Shown here piece by piece: positions 34,571 to 43,461 of a DNA stretch of 64,000 bases; within the stretch, counting starts at the first letter, position 1; each line of letters starts with the position of its first letter. Origin of the DNA: an uncultured Faecalibacterium sp. GTDB taxonomy: Bacteria > Bacillota > Clostridia > Oscillospirales > Ruminococcaceae. The translations under genes were made by a program, and so were the position numbers. The stretch covers positions 62,001-126,000 of the forward strand of contig CAKSTO010000001.1 in assembly GCA_934501115.1 (NCBI GenBank), written 5' to 3'. Under the pieces are notes generated by a model. That model saw only the letters and a program-made list of their open reading frames with translations, was not told the origin of the DNA and did not search any database.

Positions 34571-35749
34571 ATGGAAAAGCGTGTTTTTCTGATCGTCCTC
34601 GACAGCTTCGGCATTGGTGCAGAGCCGGATGCCGCCGCCTTCGGTGACGAGGGTACCAACACTCTGGGAGCCATTGCAAAGCACCCGAATTTTAATTGCC
34701 CCAACCTGCGCAGGCTCGGCATGTTCAACATTGAAGGCGTGACCGCAGGGGAAAAAGCAGAGGCTCCCATTGGTGCCTTTGTACGCCTGCAGGAACAGAG
34801 CATGGGCAAGGACACCACCATTGGCCACTGGGAAATTGCCGGTGTGGTCAGCCCCAATCCGCTGCCCACCTTCCCGAACGGCTTTCCGGAGGAGCTGATC
34901 CGTGCATTTGAAGAAAAGACCGGCCACAAGGTGCTGTGCAACAAGCCCTATTCCGGCACACAGGTGCTGAAGGATTACGGTGAGCAGGCAATGCGCGAGA
35001 ATGCGCTCATTGTCTATACCAGCGCCGACAGCGTGTTTCAGGTGGCTGCCAACGAAGAGCTGGTGCCGGTGCATGAGCTGTACCGTTTTTGTGAGATTGC
35101 CCGTGAAATGCTCAAGGGCGAGTACGGTGTCGGCCGCGTGATCGCACGCCCCTTCCTTGGCCATACCGCAGACACCTTTTACCGCACCACCAACCGCCAC
35201 GACCTGAGCCTGAAGCCGCCCCGTGCAACGATGCTGGATCTGCTGAAGGATGCCGGCAGGGATGTGATCGCCGTGGGCAAGATCTTCGATATCTTTGACG
35301 GCGAGGGCGTGACCGAGAAGATCAAGACCACCGGCAATACCAACGGCATTGCATTTACAAAGGCTTTGCAGACCCGCGATTTTGAGGGCCTTGCCTTCGT
35401 GAATCTGGTGGACTTTGATATGCTCTACGGCCACCGCCGCGACGTGGCGGGCTATGCCGCCGCCGCCACCGAGTTCGACCGGTTCGTGGCAGATTTTATC
35501 CCCGGGATGCGGGAGGGCGATCTCCTGATAGTCACCGCGGATCACGGCTGCGACCCCTCTTACACCAAGACCACAGACCATACCCGCGAATACGTGCCCT
35601 GCCTGATCTGCGGAAAGAGCATCAAGCCCGGCGTGGATCTGGGCACGCGCCTGTGCTTTGGCACCATTGCGCAGACCATCTGCGAGTATCTTGGCGTGGA
35701 TGCTTCCTCTCTGGACGGCAAGAGCGTCTGGAACGAGATCAAGGCATAA
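34571..35749 (+). CDS. deoB: Phosphopentomutase
   Basis: Interconverts (deoxy)ribose-1-phosphate and (deoxy)ribose-5-phosphate, linking nucleoside breakdown to the pentose pathway. The 392-residue protein has the metal site VLDSFGIGAEPDA, the phospho-threonine segment GKDTTIGHWEIAG, and TADHGCDPSYTKTTDHTREY. Start ATG 34571 has GGAG 9 nt upstream; ATG 34556 overlaps the preceding GGAGG. It acts on the products of deoD and pdp encoded 9-16 kb downstream, though it is transcribed separately here. Confidence 0.96.
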   Translation: MEKRVFLIVLDSFGIGAEPDAAAFGDEGTNTLGAIAKHPNFNCPNLRRLGMFNIEGVTAGEKAEAPIGAFVRLQEQSMGKDTTIGHWEIAGVVSPNPLPTFPNGFPEELIRAFEEKTGHKVLCNKPYSGTQVLKDYGEQAMRENALIVYTSADSVFQVAANEELVPVHELYRFCEIAREMLKGEYGVGRVIARPFLGHTADTFYRTTNRHDLSLKPPRATMLDLLKDAGRDVIAVGKIFDIFDGEGVTEKIKTTGNTNGIAFTKALQTRDFEGLAFVNLVDFDMLYGHRRDVAGYAAAATEFDRFVADFIPGMREGDLLIVTADHGCDPSYTKTTDHTREYVPCLICGKSIKPGVDLGTRLCFGTIAQTICEYLGVDASSLDGKSVWNEIKA

Positions 35750-35760
35750 AAAGCAACAAA

Positions 35761-35803
35761 AAAGCAGGACCCGAAGGCCAGAGCCTTCGGGTCCTGCTTT
35801 TTG
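35761..35803. terminator. Strong bidirectional terminator between deoB and the LCP gene
   Basis: An 18-bp perfect stem AAAGCAGGACCCGAAGGC with its complement and a 4-nt loop, flanked by A-rich and T-rich runs on both sides, between convergent genes. Confidence 0.92.
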
Positions 35804-35813
35804 CTTCAAAGAA

Positions 35814-37496
35814 TTAAGATGCGTCATTCTGCTGGGAAGCGGCGTTATAGATGGCATCCAGAATGGTAGAGGCAGCGCTGTAGATAGAGGAAGCGGCCTG
35901 TTCCACCTCTTCTTGCGTAGGCAGAGAAATGGAAGGCGCTTCGGCAGAACTGTCGCTGCCAGTCTCACCCTGAGCAGGAGCTTCCGGCTCCTGCGGCTGG
36001 GTGTCGGCAGGCTGCTCTGCGTCTGCAGGCTGGTCTGCCGGGACAGTCTCTTCCGGCAGGCTGTCGGCGGGCACTTCCTCGGGAACGCTCTCGGCAGGCA
36101 CCTCCGAAACGGCGGCGTTCGGGTCGGTGGTGGGGGTGAACACCTCGGTCTTTTCCGGCTTCTGGGTGGTGTCGGCAACACTGTCCTCGCCGCCAAGAAC
36201 AGATGCGATCATTTCCTTGGCCTTATTGACCGAGGCGTCATCCGGCTTCATGACATAGAGCTTCTGCCCCTTGGCAGAGTAGCATTTGGTGCTGGAGGAG
36301 CTGGATCCGGTGACGGTATAGCTCTCGATATCCCACTCCGCGAGGTCGCTCAGCTGCATCCGCACCAGAGCGCTGATCTGATCTTGCGAGAAGCTGGTGA
36401 CAAAGCAATCCGAAGCAGCGTCCATGATCTTGGAAAAACCCATCAGCAGGGCAGGGGATTTGATCTTGTTCAGCATGGCGTCGATGACCTTCATCTGATT
36501 GATGCCGCGCTGGATGTCACCGGATGCAAAGGCATGGCGCTCGCGGGCAAAGGCCAGAGCAGATTTTCCGTCCAGATGGTTCCAGCCCTCCACAAAGGTG
36601 GTGGGGTCGTAGTAGCCGGGGCTGCCTACGGAGGTGAATGCCTGATCGGAATAGACGTCCACGCCGCCTAATGCATCGATGATCTGGATAAAGCCTGCAA
36701 AGTTGATGCGGATGTAATGGTCTACACTGACGCCGTAGAGACCGCCCAGCGTTGCCATGCTGGTTTCCACGCCGTACAGACCGGCATGGGTCAGCTTGTC
36801 TTTGCTGTCCGTGCCCGCAAGGTCAACGTAGTAGTCACGAGGCGTGTTGATCAGTGCTACGCGCTTGGTCGCAGGGTTTACAGCGGCAAGAATGTTCACG
36901 TCGCTGCGCGCGTTTTCGGTCAGCTCTCCGCGGGTGTCTACACCGCTGAGGTAAATGACGAAGGGCTCCTTGGTGATCTTGTTGGCCTCGGCACCGGTGA
37001 GCAGGCCGGAGGTCATATTCCCCAGCGCCGAAAGTCCCTGCTGCGCCCAGATACAGCCCATGGCCATGGCAGCACACAGGAATACAGAGAACACGCGGGA
37101 GACCTTGCCGGGTACATTGTACTCCTGACAGCGTTTGACCAGAAGCCAAAGCAGAGCCAGCAGAGCGGCCAGAATGATCAGGTACAATGCGGGCAGCATC
37201 TGCGTGCGCCACAACTGGATCAGCGCTGCGGCACTGAGGATGCCCTGCAGCCCCAGCAGGATCTTCCCCCATTTGGAAGGCACGGCGGCTGCACCGCCTG
37301 CTGACGGACCGCTGGGAGGGGGAGTGCGCCTGCCGCTGCGCGGCGGCGTTGAAGAGGATGGACGCTTTGGCGGACGCGGCGGAGAGGGGGGAGTCTCCGA
37401 AAAGAACGCGGAGCTGTCCACCACGACGGTGCGGTCTTCCGGATCTCCAGCCTTGCGGCTGACGTGCCGCAGGGAACGGTTGGTATCATCCTTCAT
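35814..37496 (-). CDS. LytR-CpsA-Psr (LCP) family cell-wall ligase
   Basis: Transfers polyprenyl-linked teichoic acid or polysaccharide to peptidoglycan. The 560-residue protein has a Pro/Ser/Arg-rich cytoplasmic N-terminus (with RTVVVDSS near residue 25), three membrane helices (about 78-96, 100-120, 134-152), then the LCP domain: YLSGVDTRGEL, RSDVNILAAVNP, INTPRDYYVD, HAGLYG and FARERHAFASGDIQRGINQ, with the conserved Arg and Asp residues. After about residue 440 comes a long Glu/Pro/Ala-rich tail. Start ATG 37496 has AAGGAG 7 nt upstream. Third gene after nadE and the NusG-II gene, 25 nt downstream of the latter. Confidence 0.94.
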   Translation of the reverse strand: MKDDTNRSLRHVSRKAGDPEDRTVVVDSSAFFSETPPSPPRPPKRPSSSTPPRSGRRTPPPSGPSAGGAAAVPSKWGKILLGLQGILSAAALIQLWRTQMLPALYLIILAALLALLWLLVKRCQEYNVPGKVSRVFSVFLCAAMAMGCIWAQQGLSALGNMTSGLLTGAEANKITKEPFVIYLSGVDTRGELTENARSDVNILAAVNPATKRVALINTPRDYYVDLAGTDSKDKLTHAGLYGVETSMATLGGLYGVSVDHYIRINFAGFIQIIDALGGVDVYSDQAFTSVGSPGYYDPTTFVEGWNHLDGKSALAFARERHAFASGDIQRGINQMKVIDAMLNKIKSPALLMGFSKIMDAASDCFVTSFSQDQISALVRMQLSDLAEWDIESYTVTGSSSSSTKCYSAKGQKLYVMKPDDASVNKAKEMIASVLGGEDSVADTTQKPEKTEVFTPTTDPNAAVSEVPAESVPEEVPADSLPEETVPADQPADAEQPADTQPQEPEAPAQGETGSDSSAEAPSISLPTQEEVEQAASSIYSAASTILDAIYNAASQQNDAS

Positions 37497-37521
37497 AGAA
37501 ATTCTCCTTTTCACAGAGCGC

Positions 37522-37875
37522 TCAGGCGGCGGGAACGATGGTCAGCACAGCACGAGCCGGCAGGCAGGTAGCGGTCTGATCTTCGCTGGAGAGCCAGCCG
37601 AAGCCTTCACAGATGTGATCCGGGCAGGGCGAGTCCACAAAGCGGGCTGCGCCATCCTTGATCTCGATGTGGACAGTGTAATAACCGGTGTCTACATCGT
37701 AGGTGTCGTTGACGTCCAGCGGCAGGTTCATGGTGGTGTTGTTGTCGCCGTAGATCAGTTCGGCGCGCAGCGGCTGGGTGGTGGAGCGCAGATTGCGTAC
37801 CACCAGCAGGATCACTGCAATGGTCAGCACGACGCCGGCAAAAGCGAGATTGATAAAAATGCTCTTTTTCTTCAT
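37522..37875 (-). CDS. NusG domain II-containing membrane-anchored protein
   Basis: The 117-residue protein has one N-terminal membrane helix (residues about 6-27) and an extracytoplasmic domain ending CPDHICEGFGWLSSEDQTAT and CLPARAVLTI, the pattern of the NusG-II (KOW-less beta) family found in Firmicutes. Function is not established; members often sit near exported or heptaprenyl-related genes. Start ATG 37875 has AAGGA 7 nt upstream, inside the end of nadE, and is 2 nt from the nadE stop, so translation is probably coupled. Confidence 0.85.
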   Translation of the reverse strand: MKKKSIFINLAFAGVVLTIAVILLVVRNLRSTTQPLRAELIYGDNNTTMNLPLDVNDTYDVDTGYYTVHIEIKDGAARFVDSPCPDHICEGFGWLSSEDQTATCLPARAVLTIVPAA

Positions 37876-37877
37876 GG

Positions 37878-39803
37878 TCAATCCTTGATCTGGAGCTGTT
37901 CCAGCTCAGCAAGCCACAGCGCAGCGCAGGCATCACTGGGCATGCGCCAGTCGCCGCGGGGAGAAAGGGTCACACTGCCCACCTTGGGACCGTCGGGCAG
38001 GCAGCTGCGCTTGAACTGCTGGGCGAAGAACCGCCAGTAGAAGTTGCGCAGCCATTTGTACAGCACGCTGTCCGGATATTCGGGGCGGCCTGCGAACGCG
38101 GCTTTTGCCAGCCGGAAGATCTTTGCCGGGCCGAAGCCGAAGCGCAGCACCTGATACAGGTAGAAATCGTGCAGCTCGTAAGGCCCCACGAGATCCTCAG
38201 TCTTTTGGGCGATCTCGCCGTCCTTGGCGGGCAGAAGCTCGGGGGATACAGGGGTGTCCAGAATGTCCAGCAGCACCTCCCGCAGAGCATCGGTGGCGGC
38301 AATGTCGGCCTCGTAGCGCACGAGATGGCGCACCAGCGTTTTGGGCACACCGGCGTTGACGCCATACATGCTCATGTGGTCGCCGTTGTAGGTGGCCCAG
38401 CCCAGCGCCAGCTCCGAAAGGTCGCCGGTGCCGACCACCAGACCGCCGGTGCGGTTGGCGGTGTCCATCAGCTCCAGCGTACGCACACGCGCCTGACCGT
38501 TTTCAAAGGTCACATCCAGCACGCTTTCGTCCTGACCGATATCCTTGAAGTGGCTGTGCACGGTCTCGGCGATGTCGATCTCCCGGAACGAAACGTGCAG
38601 CTCATCGCACAAAATTTCTGCATTGCTGCGGGTGCGGCGGGTGGTGCCGAAGCAGGGCATGGTCACAGCCAGCACGTCACCTGCGGGACGGTTCAGCTGC
38701 TTCATGGCACGCACAGCCACCAGAAGAGCCAGACAGCTGTCCAGACCGCCGGAAATGCCGATGACTGCCGTTTTGGCGTGGGCGTGCTCCAGACGCTTGG
38801 CAAGGCCGTCGGCCTGCATCTTCAGGATCAGCTCGCAGCGTTCGGCACGGCGTTTGGGGTCGCCGGGCACAAAGGGAGCCGGATCGATCCAGCGGGTCAG
38901 AGCGGTTTCCACCGGTGTAAGATCAAATTCCACGGTGGTGTAGCCTTCGGCAGACAGCTCGAAGCTGGTGTTGCGGGCTCGCTCGGCTTCCATGCGCTGG
39001 CAGTCGATCTCCGTCTCGGCACAGCCGCCGTCAAAGGGGGCATTCTCAGAGAGGATGGTGCCGTTTTCAGCGATGAGATCGTGCCCGGCGAACACCATGT
39101 CCTGCGTACTTTCACCGTGCCCGGCAGAAGCGTACAGGTAGCTGCACAGCAGGCGGGCAGACTGGTTGGAGACCAGTGCCCGGCGGTATTCTGCCTTGCC
39201 GACGGTCTCATCGCTGGCAGAGAGGTTGGCGATCACGGTGGCACCGGCCAGCGCATGGAAGGTAGAGGGCGGAAGAGCGCTCCACAGGTCTTCGCAGATC
39301 TCCACGCCCAGCACAAAGCTGGGCATCTGGCGGCAGCGGAATACCAGAGAGGTGCCGAACGGCACCTGCTGGCCGCAGACGGTCACCATCTCCACTTCGG
39401 TGCTGCCGGGGGTGAACTGGCGCTTTTCGTAGAACTCGCCATAGTTGGGCAGATAGGTCTTGGGCACAAGGCCAAGGAGCTGCCCGCGGCACAGCACGGC
39501 GGCACAATTGTACAATTTGCCATGCACCATGACGGGCAGCCCCACCAGCGCGACAACATCCAGGCCGGTTGTCTCAGTCAGCAGCGCATCCAGCGCGTCC
39601 AGTGCGCCGGTCTGCAGGGTACGCTGCAAAAACAGATCGCCGCAGGTGTAGCCGGTCAGGCAGAATTCAGGGAACACAGCCAGCTTGACGCCCCGGGCTG
39701 CGGCATCCCGCAGGGGGGCAAGGATCTGCTGCGCGTTATAGGCGCAGTCCGCTACCCGCAGGGCGGGAGAGAAGGCTGCGGCTTTCAAAAAACCATCTTT
39801 CAT
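37878..39803 (-). CDS. nadE: Glutamine-dependent NAD+ synthetase
   Basis: Amidates nicotinic acid adenine dinucleotide to NAD+. The 641-residue protein combines an N-terminal nitrilase-type glutaminase (FPEFCLTGYTCGD with the catalytic Glu; LVPKTYLPNYGEFYEKRQF with the Lys; VLGVEICEDLW with the Cys) and a C-terminal synthetase with the PP-loop GISGGLDSCLALL. Length fits the long glutamine-dependent form. Start ATG 39803 has no strong ribosome binding site; the nearest AGGA is 14 nt upstream. First gene of nadE, NusG-II, LCP. Confidence 0.96.
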   Translation of the reverse strand: MKDGFLKAAAFSPALRVADCAYNAQQILAPLRDAAARGVKLAVFPEFCLTGYTCGDLFLQRTLQTGALDALDALLTETTGLDVVALVGLPVMVHGKLYNCAAVLCRGQLLGLVPKTYLPNYGEFYEKRQFTPGSTEVEMVTVCGQQVPFGTSLVFRCRQMPSFVLGVEICEDLWSALPPSTFHALAGATVIANLSASDETVGKAEYRRALVSNQSARLLCSYLYASAGHGESTQDMVFAGHDLIAENGTILSENAPFDGGCAETEIDCQRMEAERARNTSFELSAEGYTTVEFDLTPVETALTRWIDPAPFVPGDPKRRAERCELILKMQADGLAKRLEHAHAKTAVIGISGGLDSCLALLVAVRAMKQLNRPAGDVLAVTMPCFGTTRRTRSNAEILCDELHVSFREIDIAETVHSHFKDIGQDESVLDVTFENGQARVRTLELMDTANRTGGLVVGTGDLSELALGWATYNGDHMSMYGVNAGVPKTLVRHLVRYEADIAATDALREVLLDILDTPVSPELLPAKDGEIAQKTEDLVGPYELHDFYLYQVLRFGFGPAKIFRLAKAAFAGRPEYPDSVLYKWLRNFYWRFFAQQFKRSCLPDGPKVGSVTLSPRGDWRMPSDACAALWLAELEQLQIKD

Positions 39804-39901
39804 CGGAGGATTTCACATCCTGTCTTTCATAGTTGACTGCAATGTCCTGCAGTGCACATAGTATACCACAAATGGGCGCAAACGAAAAGTGACAGCTTGG
39901 T

Positions 39902-39935
39902 AAAAGAAAAATTCCTGCACAAAATCGTGCAGGAA
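39902..39935 (-). terminator. rnpB terminator
   Basis: Minus strand stem TTCCTGCAC/GTGCAGGAA with a 6-nt loop, followed by TTTTTCTTTT. Confidence 0.88.
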
Positions 39936-39953
39936 CCTGAAATGCTCAAAAAT

Positions 39954-40299
39954 GGAAAACGAGATAGACCGTAAGCCGGGTTCTGTATTAAACGACGATC
40001 TGTCTCGACCTGCCATTGCTGACAGGCTCATGCCGCCTTCAGGACACGCGAGCAGCGCTTTACGTCCCATATAGGCGTTGCTTCCGGTAGGGTTTACAAA
40101 GCCGCATGGTCACCCATGCGCTGGTGAGCTCTTACCTCGCCGTTTCATCCTTACCGCATTGCTGCGGCGGTTTGTTTTCTGTTGCACTTTCCCTGAGGTC
40201 ACCCTCGGCTGCCGTTAGCAGTTACCGTGCTCTGTGAGGCCCGGACTTTCCTCAGAGCGGTCAAAGCCGCCCCGCCGCCGTATGTTCCACTCGTTTTCC
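39954..40299 (-). ncRNA. rnpB: RNase P RNA (class A)
   Basis: Catalytic RNA for tRNA 5'-end maturation. On the minus strand the molecule has GAGGAAAGTCCGGGCC near the 5' end, GGTAACTGCTAACGGC, AGGGAAAGTGCAACAGAAA, GGTAAGGATGAAACGGCGAG and, near the 3' end, ACAGAACCCGGCTTACGG. These are the universal core blocks (CR-I to CR-V). The ends are set by a 10-bp P1 helix: GGAAAACGAG at the 5' end pairs with CTCGTTTTCC at the 3' end, giving about 346 nt. It has its own promoter and terminator. Confidence 0.96.
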
Positions 40300-40306
40300 G
40301 CTCCCT

Positions 40307-40335
40307 ATAGTACCATAAAAAAACTGGATTTGCAA
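40307..40335 (-). promoter_or_regulatory. rnpB promoter (shares its -35 with the opposite gene)
   Basis: Minus strand TTGCAA (40330-40335), 17 bp, TACTAT (40307-40312), ending 7 nt before the first base of the P1 helix. The same TTGCAA, being self-complementary, serves the plus-strand promoter. Confidence 0.85.
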
Positions 40336-40358
40336 GAAAAAACGTTTTTTGATATAAT
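40330..40358 (+). promoter_or_regulatory. Pseudouridine synthase promoter (shares its -35 with rnpB)
   Basis: Plus strand TTGCAA (40330-40335), 17 bp, TATAAT (40353-40358), about 34 nt before the gene start. Confidence 0.82.
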
Positions 40359-40392
40359 AAATTACATATGCGGTGCAGAGGGAGGGGCAAAG

Positions 40393-41319
40393 ATGCGGCT
40401 GTATTTTCCGGTGCCTGAGAATGAGCAGACCTGTAATGGAACGCTTTTGCGAAATTTTCTGAGACACTGCGCCGTTTCCGCCGACCTTGCCCGTGCGGTA
40501 AAGTTCCGGGGCGGGGGCTTTTATGCGGACGGGCAGCCGATCCTTGCAAACTGCAGAGTGTACCCCGGGCAGGTGGTCAGCTTTGAGCTGCCGCCGGAGG
40601 GAGACGGTGTGGCTCCGCAGCCGGACATCCCGGTCAGGGTGGTCTATGAGGACGCCTTTGCGGTCGTGCTGGAAAAGCCGCCTCATCTGGCCGTGCACCC
40701 CACCCTGAACTACCCCTGCGATACCCTTGCCAACGGGTATGCGGCATGGGCCGCACAGCAGGGCATCAGCCCGGTGTTCCGGCCGGTGAACCGCATCGAT
40801 AAGGACACCAGCGGTCTGGTGCTGGTAGCAAAGCACGCGTATGCCGCGCCCTTGCTGGCACAGAATGTGGAAAAACGATACTATGCTGCCGCAGAGGGAG
40901 AAATGCCCCTTGGGACGGGCGTGATCGATGCACCCATCGGGCGCCGGGGCGACAGCATCATCGGACGCTGCGTGACCCCGGAGGGCAAACCAAGCCGCAC
41001 GGAATACACCATAGTAAAAGCAGAAAACGGGCTGAGTCTTGCGGTCTGCGTGCCGGTGACAGGTCGCACCCATCAGATCCGGGTGCACTTTGCATCCATC
41101 GGCCATCCGCTGGCCGGAGATGACCTTTACGGCGGCAGCCGACAGCGGATCGGACGGCAGGCACTGCACTGCGCTAGCCAGACATTCCGGGTGCCGGTCT
41201 ATACACAGCTGGAGGACGGCATCCGCGTGGAACTGCCGGCGGATAGAAAAAACTGGAAAACGATCACGGTCAAAAGCCCCCTGCCGGAGGATATGGCGGG
41301 GATTTTTGGTGAAAAGTAA
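40393..41319 (+). CDS. RluA-family pseudouridine synthase
   Basis: Isomerises uridine in rRNA or tRNA. The 308-residue protein has an S4-like N-terminal part (NFLRHCAVSADLARAVKFRG) and the catalytic domain with VVYEDAFAVVLEKPPHLAVH, the catalytic Asp in VNRIDKDTSGLVLVAK (Asn replaces the usual His of HRLD) and PVTGRTHQIRVHFASIGHPL. Target position (RluC or RluD type) cannot be fixed. Start ATG 40393 has GGAGGGG 5 nt upstream; upstream in-frame codons belong to rnpB. Confidence 0.93.
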   Translation: MRLYFPVPENEQTCNGTLLRNFLRHCAVSADLARAVKFRGGGFYADGQPILANCRVYPGQVVSFELPPEGDGVAPQPDIPVRVVYEDAFAVVLEKPPHLAVHPTLNYPCDTLANGYAAWAAQQGISPVFRPVNRIDKDTSGLVLVAKHAYAAPLLAQNVEKRYYAAAEGEMPLGTGVIDAPIGRRGDSIIGRCVTPEGKPSRTEYTIVKAENGLSLAVCVPVTGRTHQIRVHFASIGHPLAGDDLYGGSRQRIGRQALHCASQTFRVPVYTQLEDGIRVELPADRKNWKTITVKSPLPEDMAGIFGEK

Positions 41320-41351
41320 GTGAAAGAATCGCCCAAATTTTGTGACAATGC

Positions 41352-41379
41352 TTGTTTCAATGCGTGCAGGGTGTATAAT
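41352..41379 (+). promoter_or_regulatory. Promoter of the M23 endopeptidase gene
   Basis: TTGTTT, 16 bp, TATAAT, with a leader of about 115 nt before the TTG start. Confidence 0.6.
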
Positions 41380-41501
41380 AAAATCAGAATAATCCGCGTA
41401 GTGGCTGACAGAAAAGCCTTTGCGCGCTTCAGACAGCCGCCGTCCTTCGAACCGGTGCACGGTGCGGTGCATCGCAGGCGGCAAGGAAGGAGAAAGACCT
41501 T

Positions 41502-43385
41502 TTGATCGAAGATAAGACACAGGAGCAGCAGAGCACCGCGCCTTCAGAATCGAAGCGGAAACAAAAACTGCGCTCCCTTTGGGCACAGCTGCAGTGCATC
41601 GGGTTGCTGCACCGGCATCGACTGCGCCGTAAAACCCAGAATCGTATGCAAAACCTCAGCCGGAAGCTGAGTCAGAACCCGGTAGTGCCTGCGGCAGGGG
41701 AGATGCTGTATGCACTGGGCTTTTCTACGGAGTATGCATTTGTCCGGGCAGGCCGCAGCATCTGCAGCGCGGTATGCCATGGAGTGGAAGGCATCCGGAA
41801 CCTGCTGATCAATATCGCGGCAATGGCGTTTCCCGGTGCGGCACAGATGCTCCGGGATCTGTTTGGCCCCATCGTGCTGTTTTTCCGCGGCATAGGAGCG
41901 CTGATGATCCATGCACACCGGGTGCGAAAGGAGCAGGGCTTCGGCGCGGCCTGCCGTGCCAGCGTTCATTACCTGACCAGCGGCGTGCGGCGCAACCTGA
42001 AAATGCTGCCCCGAATGGCGATGTACATCCTGCCGGTGTGCGCACTGGCAGTTATGGTGACCGTGTTCAGCAACACCATCCGGCAGCCCTATGCGCTGGA
42101 AGTGCAGGTGAACGGTGAAGCCGTCGGTTATGTGGCCAACGAGGATGTGTTCAACGCAGCCCTTGAGGCGGTGCAGGAGCGTATCAATTATGCGGGTACG
42201 GACAAGACCGGATGGACGGTGGAACCGTCCTATACGGTAACGGTCTCACATAAGACCATGGACGAAAATGACATGGCGGACGCCATCCTGAGGAGCGCCA
42301 GCGACGAGATCAGCGAGGGTACGGCTCTGTATCTGGACGGTGAGCTGGCCGCTGTGTGCAGCGACGGCAGCAGGCTGCAGAGCTATCTGAGCAGTCTGCT
42401 GGAGCCCTATGAGAATGCCGATGACCCGAATGTCACAGTGGGCTTCAATAAAGATGTCACGCTGGAAAATGGCATCTACTTCAATGAGAGCTTTCAGGAT
42501 GAAGCGGATGTAGAGAATACGCTTTCCGGTGTGCAGCAGCAGGAAAAGATCTATACGGTGCAGGCCGGTGATACGCTGTGGAGCATCGCCCAGAAAAACG
42601 ATCTGACGTTCAAAGAGCTGTGCGAGCTGAACTCGAACTTCAAGGGAGCTGCGCTGAACGAAAAATCCAATATTCAGGCGGGCGACGAGCTGATCGTGAC
42701 CAAACAGGAAGCGACCCTTGAGGTGCGCATCACCAAGATCGAGACCTGGAAGGAGGAGATTCCTTACACCTCCGAGACGACAAAGTCCGGTGAGTACACG
42801 GTCGGCACGAAAAAGACGGTGCAGGAAGGGCAGACCGGCATCCGCAGCGTGACGGCACAGCGCGTCTACAATACCGACGGAGCCCAGCTCTCGCAGCAGA
42901 TCCTGAGCACCGAGGTGGTCAAGGAGCCTGTTACAGAGAAGATCGTGGTGGGCACCAAAAAGGTGACCAGCAAGACCACCTATATTACCGGCAGCGGTCA
43001 GTTCATCTGGCCGGTGCCCGGCTACCGGAACTGCTCGCGCTGGTACGGCGGCAGCCACAAGGGCGTAGATATCTGCGCTGCAGCGGGTACGCCGATCTAC
43101 GCATCGGCGGGCGGTACGGTCACCAAGGCCGGCTACAATAAGGCCGGTGCCGGCACCGGCTACGGCTACTCTGTCGTCATCAGCCACGGCAGCGGCTACA
43201 CTACGGTGTATGCGCACTGTCTGTCGCTGGCGGTGCACTCTGGTCAGTCGGTCAAGCAGGGTCAGCTGATCGGCTATGTGGGCAGCACCGGACGCTCCAG
43301 CGGCAACCACTGCCACTTCGAGATCCGCCGCAACGGCAGCTACATTGCGCCGCAGAATGTGTTCAACCGCAGCAGGTATAAATAA
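41502..43385 (+). CDS. M23 peptidase with LysM and G5 domains
   Basis: Cell-wall endopeptidase exported on a membrane anchor. The 627-residue protein has a long basic cytoplasmic N-terminus, a membrane helix near residues 174-192 (MYILPVCALAVMVTVF), a LysM domain near 350 (YTVQAGDTLWSIAQKNDLTF), a G5 domain (about 405-490, EEIPYTSETTKSGEYTVG), and a C-terminal M23 domain with zinc ligands in SHKGVDI (His near 519, Asp) and GNHCHFEI (near 603). Start TTG 41502 has GGAAGGAG 9 nt upstream. All zinc ligands are present, so it should be active. SpoIIQ/DipM-type roles in division or sporulation are possible. Confidence 0.93.
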   Translation: MIEDKTQEQQSTAPSESKRKQKLRSLWAQLQCIGLLHRHRLRRKTQNRMQNLSRKLSQNPVVPAAGEMLYALGFSTEYAFVRAGRSICSAVCHGVEGIRNLLINIAAMAFPGAAQMLRDLFGPIVLFFRGIGALMIHAHRVRKEQGFGAACRASVHYLTSGVRRNLKMLPRMAMYILPVCALAVMVTVFSNTIRQPYALEVQVNGEAVGYVANEDVFNAALEAVQERINYAGTDKTGWTVEPSYTVTVSHKTMDENDMADAILRSASDEISEGTALYLDGELAAVCSDGSRLQSYLSSLLEPYENADDPNVTVGFNKDVTLENGIYFNESFQDEADVENTLSGVQQQEKIYTVQAGDTLWSIAQKNDLTFKELCELNSNFKGAALNEKSNIQAGDELIVTKQEATLEVRITKIETWKEEIPYTSETTKSGEYTVGTKKTVQEGQTGIRSVTAQRVYNTDGAQLSQQILSTEVVKEPVTEKIVVGTKKVTSKTTYITGSGQFIWPVPGYRNCSRWYGGSHKGVDICAAAGTPIYASAGGTVTKAGYNKAGAGTGYGYSVVISHGSGYTTVYAHCLSLAVHSGQSVKQGQLIGYVGSTGRSSGNHCHFEIRRNGSYIAPQNVFNRSRYK

Positions 43386-43393
43386 GGAATGAT

Positions 43394-43428
43394 GCAGAGG
43401 GCTTTTTCGGAAGAGAAAGCCCATCTGC
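43394..43428 (+). other. Hairpin after the M23 gene, without a T-run
   Basis: Stem GCAGA-GGGCTTT paired with AAAGCCC-A-TCTGC (12 pairs, one bulge). No run of T follows, so it is a poor intrinsic terminator; it lies 34 nt before the deoD start and may affect that leader. Confidence 0.5.
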
Positions 43429-43461
43429 TGTATCAAGCAATAAAAAAGGAGAGATGATCTT

